DNA of 64,000 nt from the NCBI GenBank assembly GCA_964036045.1, contig OZ038388.1:5241131-5305130 (forward strand), in the 5' to 3' direction. This document shows positions 25,434-36,190 of this stretch, one piece after another. Positions within the stretch are counted from its first letter, which is position 1. Each line of letters starts with the position of its first letter. The translations under genes and the position numbers were made by a program. This DNA comes from Eutreptiella sp. 'Long Island Sound 2002' (Eukaryota; Euglenozoa; Euglenophyceae; Eutreptiales; Eutreptiaceae). The notes under the pieces were generated by a model. It was not told the DNA's origin. It saw only the letters and a program-made list of their open reading frames with translations, and did not search any database.

Positions 25434-25745
25434 CTATAGTTTGCATTTGTACTGTTTCAGCAACATTGTCTTCATGCTGCACGTGGGGTAGGCCAAGTCC
25501 CTGACACGGGCTTCGTGTTCCAGGGATGAAAGAGTTTCGCCGTCAACTGTGTTGAGAAACACCTTGTGTTCTTTCAAATCAACTTGGACTAATTTCGTGC
25601 CCTCGCCCTCCCCCTTCATGCTTGTGCTGCATGGTGCATCTCTTTTCTCCGTTGCCTCCCTTGCTTCACTTTTAGACTTTTTAAACCTGATGCCCATTGA
25701 GTCCACCCACTCCGCGCCAAGAGACTGAGACGGGGTCTGTCTCAC
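25434..25745 (-). CDS. hypothetical minus-strand frame, possible exon
   Basis: A 103-codon frame whose C-terminal half (TKLVQVDLKEHKVFLN, then TVDGETLSSLEHEARV) has the composition of a real soluble protein. The N-terminal half is K/E/S-rich. It lies immediately upstream of, and opposite to, the SL relic of the DNAJC22-like gene. No family is recognised and no start context supports it. It could be an exon of a divergent gene or chance. Confidence 0.2.
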   Translation of the reverse strand: MRQTPSQSLGAEWVDSMGIRFKKSKSEAREATEKRDAPCSTSMKGEGEGTKLVQVDLKEHKVFLNTVDGETLSSLEHEARVRDLAYPTCSMKTMLLKQYKCKL

Positions 25746-25769
25746 TTCGGAGTGTCTATTTTTTTTTCG
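25743..25769 (+). other. spliced-leader relic upstream of the DNAJC22-like gene
   Basis: CACTTCGGAGTGTCTA, then nine Ts and CG. It differs from the remembered Euglena SL by a missing T, a T-to-G change before GAGTGTCTA, and one extra T in the run. The final CG, the last two SL bases at the splice junction, is kept. The 32 bases that follow (25770-25801) would be the original 5' untranslated region, ending at the ATG at 25802. Confidence 0.75.
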
Positions 25770-25801
25770 TTGTTGGATCTGCCTCCTGTTTTTAATTGGT
25801 A

Positions 25802-26845
25802 ATGGCTTCCCTTGTCGGTGCTTATTTCTTGTGGCTATGCGGTGGTCTATTTGGTGTACACCATTTTTATTTAAAACGTGACTATCAGGCCTTTCTATGG
25901 TGGACTACGCTTGGCGGATTGGGATTTGGTTGGTTGCGAGACTCGTGGAGAATTCCCGATTATGTTGCAGAGCTAAACAAGGACAAGTTCTACATGGAGG
26001 TTTTGCAGACCAAAAAATCGTATGAAGAAGCGTACCCGTCTTTATGGCGTTCATATGGCTACGCCCGTGTGTTGGGGCAGTTGCTGTTCGGAGGGCTCTA
26101 CTATTGTACGGCCTTCAAGGCTGCAACTGTCATTCTCACGGATCAAGAACATGGGTTTCCGGCGTACGGCATCCAAGCGCCTGCCTTCCTCCCTTCACTT
26201 TTCGCCTACGTTGGAGGCTTTATTGGCGTATACATGGTCGGTCACACCCACACCTACATCGAACCAAGTTGGAGGTATTGCCTCGGAGGTTTTGTCATCG
26301 GAGGCATCATCTTCAGTGGGACGGGAGCAGTCTGGCTCGGGACTATTGCAGGCAATTGGAAGCGCCAGTGGATTTCCCAGCCGGCGCCCCACAAGTCCAT
26401 GTTTCGACGCATCATGAGGTTCTCGTTCGCCGCAACCGTGTGGCTGCTGGCCTGGACACTCATCGTGTTCTTCCTGGAGTTTGATGTCACCGACGAGCAA
26501 ACCAAACAGCCCAGAACGGTCCGGGTTCGCGACGCATTCATCCACGTCTATCGCTCAAGGTTCTGGGAAAAGGCCTGGTCGCATTTCAAAGAATCATATG
26601 ACAAAGGGGGTTGGAATGGCATTCTTAATTCTTTGGACGTGTCAGGAGAGAAACATGCTCGTGAGGTGTTGGGCGTCAGCAGGGATGCCACTGAGAAGGA
26701 GATTAAAAGTGCTTACAAGAAGCTGGCCCGCCAGTGGCACCCAGACAGAAACAAGGACCCTCAAGCGAAATCAAAGATGGAGGAGATCAATGCAGCTCAT
26801 ACACTGCTGATCAATGCGAAGCGGGGCAAGGGCGGCAAAGAATAA
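25802..26845 (+). CDS. DNAJC22-like TM2/J-domain membrane protein
   Basis: Predicted 347-residue multi-pass membrane co-chaperone, homologous in layout to animal DNAJC22 (fly Wurst). Residues 4-50 form a TM2-type region (GGLFGVHHFYLKRDY, then LGGLGFGWLRDSWRIP). Further hydrophobic segments lie near residues 90-112, 132-150, 163-187 and 207-228. A canonical J domain occupies about 284-335, with the HPD motif at 313-315 (QWHPDRNKD), so it should stimulate an Hsp70 ATPase; Wurst works in clathrin-mediated endocytosis, but a role here is inference. I chose the ATG at 25802 because upstream in-frame codons are not ATG and the SL relic ends 32 bases before it. The frame is complete and intronless, with no frameshift. 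No poly(A) remnant is obvious downstream. The SL relic plus lack of introns suggests an intact retrogene. Confidence 0.93.
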   Translation: MASLVGAYFLWLCGGLFGVHHFYLKRDYQAFLWWTTLGGLGFGWLRDSWRIPDYVAELNKDKFYMEVLQTKKSYEEAYPSLWRSYGYARVLGQLLFGGLYYCTAFKAATVILTDQEHGFPAYGIQAPAFLPSLFAYVGGFIGVYMVGHTHTYIEPSWRYCLGGFVIGGIIFSGTGAVWLGTIAGNWKRQWISQPAPHKSMFRRIMRFSFAATVWLLAWTLIVFFLEFDVTDEQTKQPRTVRVRDAFIHVYRSRFWEKAWSHFKESYDKGGWNGILNSLDVSGEKHAREVLGVSRDATEKEIKSAYKKLARQWHPDRNKDPQAKSKMEEINAAHTLLINAKRGKGGKE

Positions 26846-28089
26846 GGCAAGCTTGGTGTGGCGTAGTATGTTGTTGTGTTCTGTGGTATATCGTGTAAAT
26901 GAAAGAGAGGGTATAATATGGAACGGTTGCGAACCGAGATTTCTTTGATTTGTGTCATGAATTAAACACCAAACTGTTGGGGTCGAATTTTTATGGACAG
27001 TCTTCGTGCTGCGTGCGCACAGTCTTGTCCATGGGAGGCAGAGGTCCACATTTGATACCCTGCTTCATGGATAGTGCACTCTGGAGGCGCGTCCGTATCT
27101 GCATGTTGGCACTCGCGAATCAGTAATTGTGCACACGCATGAATCTCAGGTCCATGCTTCTTGAATGACGCCTATCAACCACAGGGGGTTTGACACACGT
27201 GTGGCACTGGCCTGCACGCATGCTTCAAGGCTCAGGCAAAGCTTTACGCCCATCATTGAGTCCCAGAAACTATGATTGACTATAATTGCCAGTGATGTTG
27301 TGGTCTGCGATTTGTGCTGGAGTGAGGCAGTTTGTTTACTGTCCTACACTATATTGGACATAGTGCACGGGCCCTTGCAAAAGAAACTTGTGTGTTAGTG
27401 AGTCTGAGGGGAAACGTTTTGGTTTTAAAGGACAGTCCTGTTTGCAGAAAGAATCAAAAGGATGCATCCCACCGTTGTTGACGGCTTGTGGAGTCTCCAC
27501 ACGGGACAGTTTTTGCTGTCCTTTACCTGCCACGCAGAACCGGTCCGTTCGACCGAGCACTTACGGGGGACACGTATGTCCGAGCAGAAAAAAGGAAAGA
27601 ATCAAAAAGATGCATCCCCCAGAGCCTTTGGTCGGGAGTGGATCACGGGTACATCTCTGTTTCCCATCCACGTCTACAGTTGTTGGTGACCAAGGGGCAG
27701 GGTGGACGATTTACGCTAATACATTGATGGCACACCTATTTGTGGTAGCACATCTTTCATTGCTTGTGACACCTGCTGGAACGATGCTGCACGCACGCAT
27801 TCTTGGCTGCTGCTCGGCGTTTCAGGGTGATTGCATGAGAAGGTTTTGGTTGCGCCACTGTGATCGCTGGGAATTCGGTCTCCTTAGCAATCCAGTGTGA
27901 GGTTCTGCGTCCCACAATGTGTGCTCCTTTTGTCCAACACCTGATGCCCTTTGGCGTCCAGCAGTGGAAGCGGCAAGTCAGAAAAGAAGCATTCGTTGAA
28001 TGCAATAAAGGCTGATGCAATGCAAACACAACCGAAGCCCTCCAGTCCCTGGGGTCCTTTTCAGTGGCACCAGAATAAATGAACCATAA
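26846..28089. other. 3' flank and intergenic DNA
   Basis: ATTAAA at 26961-26966 could serve as a poly(A) signal for the gene ending at 26845. A partial duplication is seen: AAAGAATCAAAAGGATGCATCC at 27448-27469 recurs with one change near 27595-27616. The frames around 27388-27900 are open but featureless. Confidence 0.4.
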
Positions 28090-28160
28090 CCCCCCCCCCC
28101 CCCCAAGGTGGCCAACTGCAAAAAGAAGCGCAAGAAGAAGCGCAAAAAGAAAAAATAATT
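28090..28160. repeat. C-run followed by purine-rich low complexity
   Basis: A run of about 16 Cs, a short spacer, then AGAAGCGCAAGAAGAAGCGC and an A-rich tail. Resembles one end of a C-terminal element, but no partner end was found. Confidence 0.4.
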
Positions 28161-29803
28161 TTGGACTCAGCTCCGCAAAACTGAAGTCTGCAGAAAAAAG
28201 GCCTCAAAAATAAGATAATTTCCCCCTATTTGGGGTGCTGTCGCAAAATTGTTGCTTGAATAGAATTCAAAACACCCAACGCAAAAATTAGTACTCCGCA
28301 AAATGTTAGGATTTGTATGGTAGAGAAAATCCCACATGGGTGTGGCGACTAGCGGTTGCACTGCAAGTGTGCACTGCATGAGAGGTTAGCAGCAACACCT
28401 GTGTTAAGTGTGGCCCCTGTCCTCGAGAGGGGAAGATTTTTGCTGACCTGTGGCAATTTCGTCGTACAACTAAGAATCACTCAAAATGCCTTATTTCTCG
28501 AGATTTGGATCCCTCTTTTGGATGGCTTTGAATGCCATGTGTTGCCTCTACGACTTCTTTGGTGGGATAAGGATGATAAGGAACTTTGGTAGGCCACTCG
28601 CACAGCGCATATTTCTTCCAACATGCCTTTGAGAACACTTTTCTTTTGGTGCCTGTGGTGTGCCGCGTACAATTTGGGTCATCTTGGTGCAGGGAAATTG
28701 TTGTTGTGCACACATATCAGAATGCATATACTTCACCACCCCTTTTGCCATTCTTTGATATTGAATCATTGCATGCAAAGGCTTTTTCTGTGCCACAGAG
28801 TAAAGGTAATGTGTTGAGTTGAATGGAAGGCACTTTTATAACCACTCTTGCAGAAACCATATTTGTGAAGAGAAGAGGTCAAAAGGGGCCCTCGAGAGTG
28901 GTGCATTTTGCGCATGTTATGATAGGGCTGTGGGTCCACTGGGTGGGCCGAGAACTTTTGAAAATAACTGGGAGCATAGTAAAAGTGGTGTTTTGAGGCA
29001 ACGAGCGCCCACCTGTGGCACCGTTGACCACTTGCACACCACGAGTGTTCCGTCTGCACACAGTTGGCAGTGGTATAGCCTGCTAGACGTCCCGCACACA
29101 CCCTCAAGGTGGTCCACGGGGTTTGTCACCCATTCAGAACTGAATATTGGTGAATTTTCCGAATGACAATAGTATTAGTATACCCAAATATCCCGAACAG
29201 TTCCAAATATTTTCAAAGCTTACGAGCCGAGATCCAGGGCTTTTGGTGTGGTACGTGCCCTCTATTATTGCTGTTTGCTACAATTTGTGAAATGTGTGCT
29301 ACACCTCTGAATTTTGCATCCTCTTTGCACACGTTCACACGTGGCACCATTGATGAGTTCCCTTTTGAGCAATCTCAGCAAGCAACGCAATTGGCAAAAA
29401 AGTTTTCACAGCTGAGAAAGCGAGGAAAACCTTTGACAACAGCAGCCCGTTTTTTCTGAGATGATACGGAGCTGCACAACAATGGTCCAATATGATGACA
29501 AGAACTTTGCCACCAACAATATCAAGGGCAATACTCAGCAAAAGTTGAAAAAGGAGGGTAATGTGGTGCGTGCACCAGCACCTGTACTGAGTCACCATGG
29601 ACTGGCGCACCTGTGCCCAGTCACTAAGGATTTGTGTGCAAGAGTACAGGTACAGCATCCTTTGCAACACTCATTACACAAAACAAAGACCTGCAACCTT
29701 TGCACAGCAAAAGCAAGGGGACATGCTGCACATGATGAGCAACAGTACATCACTGCAAACGTACTTGGGTTATGGATGATTTTGTTGTAACAATTGATTG
29801 TAA
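28161..29803. other. no gene seen
   Basis: Several frames of 60-115 codons on both strands. None carries a motif I recognise. Fragments such as FSQLRKRGKPLTTAARFF (before 29459) could be transposon debris. Confidence 0.35.
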
Positions 29804-29808
29804 GTTAC

Positions 29809-30386
29809 CCCCCCCCCCCCCCTTTGTCCTAGCTACGCCCTTGTCCAAGCTACAGTAGGGAGGGTAGGGAGGGCGACCTGACCTATCCTGAACTGTGGCG
29901 GCGCCTCCGGCGCCATATCCGAGGAAGAGCTGTGGCGCTTCGCTCGACAGATGGGACAATGTGTGTGTGCCGCGGCTCCGCCGCGTGACACTTGCTGATT
30001 GAGGGCATAGGTCTGTCGGTGGGGACCTATTGCTGAACTTTCCACTGTTCTATGGCCAAGCTACAGTAGGCGTGGGGGCCGTATTAATTTGGGACCTAAT
30101 TTAATTCGGTACCAAATGTAGTGCAACCACATAAGACATGGGTTTGGTGACGAATTTTCCAGCTACATAGAGTCATGGACACATTTGTTGTTAGTGTTTG
30201 CCCATTTGAATCCACATAGCTCTGATGTTGGGGGTGTTTGTGCACCATATCCCCCTTTCTTGCACCAGCTCAACATGCAATCTTCTCTTTTTTGAACCTG
30301 GGTGTCTACGGCCTTGTCCAGGCTACAGTAGGCGTAGGGACCGTATTAATTTGGGACTTTTGTGTAGCTAGGACAAAGGGGGGGGG
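29809..30386. mobile_element. C/G-run-terminated MITE with GTTAC target duplication
   Basis: Begins with a C-run then TTTGTCCTAGCTACG; ends GTAGCTAGGACAAA then a G-run, a near-perfect inverted match. GTTAC flanks both sides (29804-29808 and 30387-30391). Inside, CAAGCTACAGTAGG(C)G recurs near 29846, 30057 and 30328. The 30050-30386 part is the inverted relative of the elements at 52670-53035 and 54338-54701, so this copy carries about 220 extra bases, possibly from a nested or duplicated end. No coding frame. Confidence 0.75.
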
Positions 30387-30391
30387 GGTTA

Positions 30392-32727
30392 CATCTAGGT
30401 CCAGCCCCGAGAGATGGGGATCGCATGCAGGCTGCCTGAATGCAGGCACAGGATGTAGTTTCCTTCAATCTGACGCCTTTGGTTGAACAGAACCTCCTAG
30501 CCCTATGTATAACATGGCATGCCACAATGAGAGCTTTTAAGTTTTACTTTTAAAGTGCAACCAAGTCACCAAGTGCGACCAGCCATGATGCACGTACCTA
30601 GTAGGAAACGAGAGAAAGGACCTCGGCTCAGGACTCGTTCTGCTGGCCCACCTTTCTGCATCCGCGTCCAAGGGCAGGGCGCTGGGCCAAGGGACTTGTT
30701 TCCCGAACTTGCAGAGAGAGTTCCAGACTCAGGCAGTGACCCATGACGCTGAACACTAATTTTGGACTGAGTCTGCTTTCCAAAAGCAATTCAAGTGCAA
30801 CCAAGAAGTCACAGTCCTCAATGACCTCAGGTGCTTGGCATGCAGGCGAGTCGCAGGACACAAGGTCCATGAAAATTTTACCGCAGTGCGCTGGTTCTGA
30901 AGCCTATTTCTGGATCAGGCTCGAAAGTGTGGGCGCATCAATTTGCTCTGCTGCCCACAAAACGGCCCTCATGTCAGACACCAGGATTGCGTGCTTCGGA
31001 AGCATCGGCAGCCAGGAGGTGGTTTTGTTTTTCTTTGAATGGGACAAACTCAAGGCAAATCAAATTGGCATGAAACATTTCATGGGGCTGTGGTTGAAGG
31101 TCACCTGATCAGGCCAAACTGTTTTACGTGTTGTAGGATGTGACATATTTTTTTGTTGCACAATGTCATGATGCAGTCCAACAAGTTGGCATCCCGCTTG
31201 CACTGGACGCATGAATGTGATGCTTCCTAGGCCCAATGGTGCTCTAAGCCCACGGGTATGTTTACTCTTGCCATCAATTGTGCAATCGTGCTCCTGGAGT
31301 TGCTGGGGTTTACACGAAGGACACTCCTGGACGCTCCTGCCCCGGTGCGGTACAGCCTGAATCGCATCGCACCAGCCCCTCTGACTCCCCTTCCCCCAAT
31401 GCACGTCCAGTAGGAAACGAAGGTGAGACACTGTACAGGCACCACCCTACACCTCACCTCCTCACCCCCCTGACCTTTGGGCATGTAGCTTATTGGCCTG
31501 GCCGAAGGAGCACCAGCCATGTGCAGGGCCTGTCTGGCAAGGTGAACGGACATGTTTTGGCCGACATAACACGGCCAATCAAGGACAAACACATCCACCA
31601 ATCAGAGACCTGTACATAAGATAAGGAGCAGACACGTTACGTGCCCACTGGCCATATACATATATTACTGCTGTGGTCGAATTTAAAAGCGGTGCTCCTG
31701 GCGTTTTTAATTATGGCCACCCATATGGACGCCGCACGGAGCGAGAAAGCGTCACCACAGATTCAAAATGATGACCCCAGTAGCATGTTGAGGAACACAG
31801 GTTTTAATGGCATTGGACTGTGTGATTGGCGAGGCAATCGGAACACAAGTGCTTGCTACGTACAACACACTGCGTTGGTGGAGAAGGCGGGCGAAGTGCC
31901 GAAGATTGCTGCATGTGCGTGCCCAGGACGTGTGTGTGTGTGGAGCACCTACTGACCTGTGGGCGGCCTTCCCCCGCCCCAGGCCTTCCGGCCTCTGGGT
32001 CACGTTGGGGTTGCATGAGGGACCGAAACATCCGCCGACGTAATGGAGAGGGTGTGGGGGAACGCACAAGGGGGTCGCCGTGATAGGGGGGGCCGCACGG
32101 ATGAGTAGATGGCCTGTGCAGCGTGGGCGTGACCGGAGGGGCGGGGGGGGGGGGAGAGGGGCGTGCCTCATCCCTGTCCAATGGCTCTCAAATGTAAGTT
32201 GGTCATTCAAAAATCTCAACTGTTGGACCAACGCAAACGAGGCATCTGAATTGCACACGATGAGCCTTGGCCCGGACGCAGTGTAGGGCCCTCCGGTGCC
32301 ACCCAACACGCGCGGCGCGGCTCTTCATCGACCTCCACGGGGAAGGTGGTGCGTTGTTGTTTGGGTTTGTCTTCTCCCGCCGGGCGCCTCGGCGGATGTA
32401 CTTCTGTGGATTCGCAAAGGGCCAAGCGCCATTTCAAAGGTCATGAAGTGGGTGCCAATTGTAATGTGCTCTTCATTGTGCGATGTTTATGGGAAGGAGG
32501 GGGGGGTTTGTACAGTTTGTGTGGCCAAAGCGTTTAGCGTCGCTGCACAAGTGGCGTGTGGCGCAGGTATTTCCGCCATCAGCCCATGACCTTCACTGCA
32601 CCACCGGGCAGCTTTGCTGAGCCATCTGTTGGCCATGTGGCCATGCCACTTCGCAGGGGCGTCCTTAAGGGAGTAGATTTTTTTTTGTGTGTGTCAAGGA
32701 CCGCCCTTAGGGACCGCCCCAAGGGAC
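30392..32727. other. no gene seen; scattered repeat fragments
   Basis: AGTAGGAAACGA occurs near 30600 and 31410 and resembles the core of the 32-bp repeat described at 37.3 and 48.2 kb. A diverged copy of the cysteine-rich fragment of 12.7 kb lies at about 32466-32535. G-run at 32141-32152. The frames are featureless. Confidence 0.35.
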
Positions 32728-32935
32728 CATCAACCTCCAACCACCACCCGCCACCACCTGCCAACCGCCACCAACCGCCAACCACCGCCAACCGCCAGTG
32801 GCGACCAACCGCCAGCCGCCAGCAGCCAGCCGCCAACCACTACCAACCGCTATCAACCACCAATCCCCAACGACCAACCGCCGCCAACCACCACCAGCCG
32901 CCACCAACCGCCAACCGCCAACCGCGAACCCGCGG
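32728..32935 (+). repeat. degenerate AACCGCC minisatellite
   Basis: Irregular tandem repeats of AACCGCC, ACCACC and CAGCCGCC words over about 200 bp. They keep all three + strand frames open (His/Pro/Gln/Asn-rich products), which explains the long frames of this region. Confidence 0.75.
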
Positions 32936-33290
32936 TGTGCCCGCGGGTCTTTTTGGGGAACCTGTGTACAGGAACAGTTTTTTTTTTCCGTCAAGGACCG
33001 CCCTGCCTCTTCATTTTTGGGGATGGAGAAAGGCAGCGCGACTGGCGCATGCAAGTGTTTGCCTGCGGTGCTTCGTGGTGCCTTCCCTTGCCTCTGCCCC
33101 TGCCTCCATGCATCAATCAGGCCATGTACGTGCCCTTGCGTCCCCTGCTGCTGCCCCTGTCTCTTACCCCAGCCTCTGCAACCCCCTGCCTCTGCCTGTG
33201 TCCTCCTCGCTTGCCTGTGCCCTGCCGCCGTCTGCGCTCTTGCCTGTGCCCCTGGCCCCGGGTGGTTCTCCCTTCGCTGCTGCCTCTCAG

Positions 33291-33369
33291 GACGATGATG
33301 ACAGCGATGATTCCGACGGTGGAATGGGCGTCAAGGGGACGGCGTTTTTTCCGGGCCGCAAGGCCGCAG
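33291..33369 (+). CDS. putative internal exon, acidic stretch
   Basis: A pyrimidine-rich tract ending TGCCTCTCAG is followed by codons for DDDDSDDSDGGMGVKGTAFF and PGRKAA, then a donor CAG|GTGTGT. The acidic/serine run looks like genuine protein sequence (possible CK2-type phosphorylation). It begins at phase 0 and ends at phase 1, which would join to the exon at 33749 as KAAD-RKASR. Unverified. Confidence 0.3.
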
Positions 33370-33608
33370 GTGTGTGCCGTCGGGTCCGGGGTATTGCAAC
33401 ACGAGCCCCCCGACTGTGTCCTGCCCCCATTGCCAACCGCGTGTGCAGGGGGGGCCGTAGGCAGGCAGGTCTGTGCGGACGTGCACTGAGTCGCTGTGGC
33501 CGGTGTTGTTCTCGGAGGGAGGGGTGCTGGGTTGTGCAGCGTGCACTCCCATGCACCCCGGCTGCCGCAGGATGACCACATCACCTCAGTGGCCTATTGT
33601 GTTTCCAG

Positions 33609-33704
33609 TTCATGTCGCCTACGGCCCGTCCCAAGTGGCTGGGTGCGGCGTACGCCGACTGCTGCCTGTTCTTGCACTCCCGCTCAAAGTCGCCTTTATG
33701 GCGT
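33609..33704 (+). CDS. putative exon with high third-position GC
   Basis: Acceptor TTGTGTTTCCAG, then the frame FMSPTARPKWLGAAYADC and CLFLHSRSKSPLWR, with roughly 24 of 29 codons ending in G or C, before a GT donor near 33703-33705. Too short for most ORF scans. Its phase does not simply match its neighbours, so it could belong to another transcript or be chance. Confidence 0.22.
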
Positions 33705-33721
33705 GTGTATGTGTGTGTCTA

Positions 33722-33748
33722 TTTCTTCTGAGTGTCTATTCTTTTTAG
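33722..33748 (+). other. spliced-leader relic at an exon-like border
   Basis: TTTCTTCTGAGTGTCTATT then CTTTTTAG. Fourteen consecutive bases (TCTGAGTGTCTATT) are identical to the SL core and to the 19.66 kb relic; the T-run carries one C and the terminal CG has become AG. As it stands it is a good 3' splice site (polypyrimidine tract plus AG) for the coding-like sequence that follows. Confidence 0.55.
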
Positions 33749-33826
33749 ACCGCAAGGCGTCCAGGACTGCTCTTCAGTTCCTGAGGAGGTTCTCCAACCG
33801 CTTTCCTTTCCTCCGTTCTTGTCTCA
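33749..33826 (+). CDS. putative exon after the SL relic
   Basis: The frame reads RKASRTALQFLRRFSNRF, then PFLRSCLT, a basic amphipathic stretch, and loses coding character where a TG-repeat starts (33838). Its start phase accepts the exon ending at 33369. No family is recognised. Confidence 0.25.
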
Positions 33827-34114
33827 CGGTTCTCAACGTGTGTGTTTGTGTGTGTGTGTGTGCGCAAGGCTCAGGTGTCGGCTGGCCTGTGTGTCGGGTC
33901 TGCAGGTGCTGGTGGTGCCGTTGAAAATGGAGCAGGGCTGTGGCAGGGGAGAGGGGGAGGGGGCGACCGTGGAGGGTTGTGTCGGCGTGTGCAAGGCGGT
34001 GCAGTGCAATGCGGGGCGGTGTCCCTGTGCGGGGGGGCGGTGTTTGGGTGGTGCTCCACCGTGCGGGGCCGTGCAGGGCTGTTGCGGGGCTGTGACGGGC
34101 GGTGTGGTGTCAAC
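33827..34114. other. GT- and GGGGC-rich sequence, no gene seen
   Basis: TG-dinucleotide run at 33838-33861, then G-rich sequence with GTGCGGGG words. Open frames here follow from the base bias. Confidence 0.45.
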
Positions 34115-34590
34115 CGTAAGTCACTTACTTTTTTTTAATTTGGCGTAAGTCGCTTATTTTTTTTTTTTTTAGGCGTAAGTCGAGTGTGGAAAAAAAAACT
34201 CGAAAATGTATGGTGCGCAATTTACGCTTTTTTTGTGACGCGACCTACACCTAAAAAAGTTATGTGACTTACGCTTTTTTCCAAAAAAAAAACAAAAAGG
34301 CGAGCTACGCTTTTTTCTTTTCGCGACCTATGGTTTTTTTGACACGCGACCTACGGCAAAAAAAAATGAATAAGCGAGTTACGCTTTTTTTTTTCATAAA
34401 AAAAGCGAGGTACGCTTTTTTGGTTACGCGACCTACGCTTTTTTTTATACGCGACCTACAACAAAAAAAAAAAAACAAGCGAGTTATGCTTTTTTTTTTC
34501 AACAAAAAGCAAGGTACGCTTTTTTGGTTACGCGACCTACGCTTATTTCGATACGCAACCTACTGCCAAAAACATAAAAATAAGGGCGAT
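34115..34590. repeat. subterminal array of GCGANNTACGC units, left side
   Basis: At least ten units of a near-palindromic word (GGCGTAAGTCGC, GCGACCTACGC, GCGAGTTACGC and variants) separated by T- or A-runs. Units near 34115-34180 are in one orientation and the later ones alternate. The same array starts at 51018 and a shorter one lies at 36050-36190, suggesting the two ends of one transposon (34115-36190). Confidence 0.8.
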
Positions 34591-36049
34591 GAGGCAGCCA
34601 CTTCTGCTTTTGTTCCCTTTTGCACAGGGGGGGGGGGGAGGGGGCGGGGTTAGGGACTCTCAATCCACGCTTTGTTGCGTGGCCCCTTGAGTTGGGGTTA
34701 GACACTCTGAATTCACGCTTTGTTGCATGGCCCCCTGAGTTGGGTCCTGCCTGAAGAGGATGAGGAAGTATGAAGATAGTAAGGGCAACAACCATACCAC
34801 CGTTGGTTTGGCTTCGAGGCAGCGCCACATATTTATTGTTAATAGTGACGATTGCGAAGGGCTCCATTGGTTTCTTTGTGCCATCGACTGCAAAGTCCCA
34901 GTATGGGCCTTCAAAGTCCACATTTGGGAGCCACTTTGTGGTAATTCTTTGGTCCGGCCAATGTTGAGACGCCTCCAGTCAAAGGGTGTAGCCGCACATG
35001 CTCGGGCAGTCAAAGGGTGTAGCCGCACATGCTCGGGCTTTGGGTTTTCAAGAGGATGGTTGGTCATGTGGCCATAAATCGCTGCATCTTTGTGATGAGG
35101 TGGCCAACCAAAGGGGAAGCATGGACAATGTTGTTGTTACACCTTTGCCGAAAGGATTCATCAAGGAAGCACTGCGCATCATCAATGCAGATCGCTCCGT
35201 CCGAGTCCCCGGCACCATCCCGGAGAATGGGTGGGAGGAGGGGGTGACTTGCTGGAAGCCTGGAGAATCTCCTCCTGCCCCAGCCTCCAACCTTGAGTCC
35301 CCGCCCCCATCTACTTCCCTCCTCCTTTTTGATGAAGAGGATCCTTCCAAGATGGGAAGTCAGTGAAGGGCGATATTAAGGCCCCTCCACATACCCCGTA
35401 GTCCACTTCCTCTTCTAACCCCCCCCACAAGTGATGATGCCCGTCCATACGTGTTCATTTGTGGGAAGCTTTTCGAGGTGCCCGAGGCGTACCCAAAGGG
35501 CACAGAGGGTTGGTTGGTGAACAACAAACAATTTATTCGAGAGCTGGAAGAGTTGCTTGCGAAGGACACCCGCAACGCTTGTGCGCGGAACACAAATCCG
35601 CGTGCAAAGCCGAAGGCATCGGACACAAAGTCTGGTTGATCTACACGCGTGTGTTTGCCGACTTCTTGTAGTTGGCCCCACACCATTATGGTTGCATGCG
35701 AAGAGTGTAGTTGGCCCCTGGTGACCGGACTTAGGTGGTATCGCTGGCTTGAGCTTCGTAGCGGGTGGCGCCGGCAGCAATTTAGTCATTTTGATACCGC
35801 TTGCCAAAGGCCGAAGGGCAAATTGCATTTTTTGTTTGCGGTCATAATGAGTGTGCTCCATGTTGTTTCCGCCATCTGCCGGCGATGAGTATAAAAACCA
35901 CCCTTCACGCCACGGCTCCATTGCTTTACCCGTGCCGGAGGTACCCAAAATGTGTAGGGAGGCTGTATGCTTCACCTCCTCCGGTAGCAACGGCAGTGGT
36001 TGGGTGGTTCTTGTGTTTCCCTGCCTTTTTTTCCCTTTTTTGGAAAAAA
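34591..36049. other. presumed interior of the GCGANNTACGC element
   Basis: Contains two short duplications (GTTGGGGTTAGACACTCT-type near 34670 and 34735; GGGTGTAGCCGCACATGCTCG at 34984-35004 and 35016-35036). Frames such as PYVFICGKLFEVPEAYP, then KGTEGWLVNNKQFIREL (+, 35445-35639) read like protein remnants, but no transposase motif was recognised. Confidence 0.35.
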
Positions 36050-36190
36050 GGGTTTTTTCCCCCATACGCGACTTACGCCAAAACAAAAAAGTTTACGCGA
36101 CTTGCACCAAAAAAAAAATATCCGTCGAAACAAAACCGCGACTTCTGCCAAAAAAAAAAGTGACTTACGTTTATTTTTACAATCAAGCTA
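36050..36190. repeat. subterminal array of GCGANNTACGC units, right side
   Basis: Four or five diverged units (CGCGACTTACGCC, CGCGACTTGCACC, GTGACTTACG) with A-run spacers. Matches the array at 34115-34590 in type. Confidence 0.65.

Noticed and set aside
25745-25800. Additional N-terminal codons for the J-domain protein (frame open from 25796)
   Set aside because: The two extra codons start at TTG. The ATG at 25802 is the first true start after the SL relic.
32556-33575. 339-codon + strand frame
   Set aside because: It depends on the AACCGCC minisatellite and a pyrimidine-rich stretch that keep three frames open. Only the small splice-bounded piece at 33291-33369 was kept, at low confidence.
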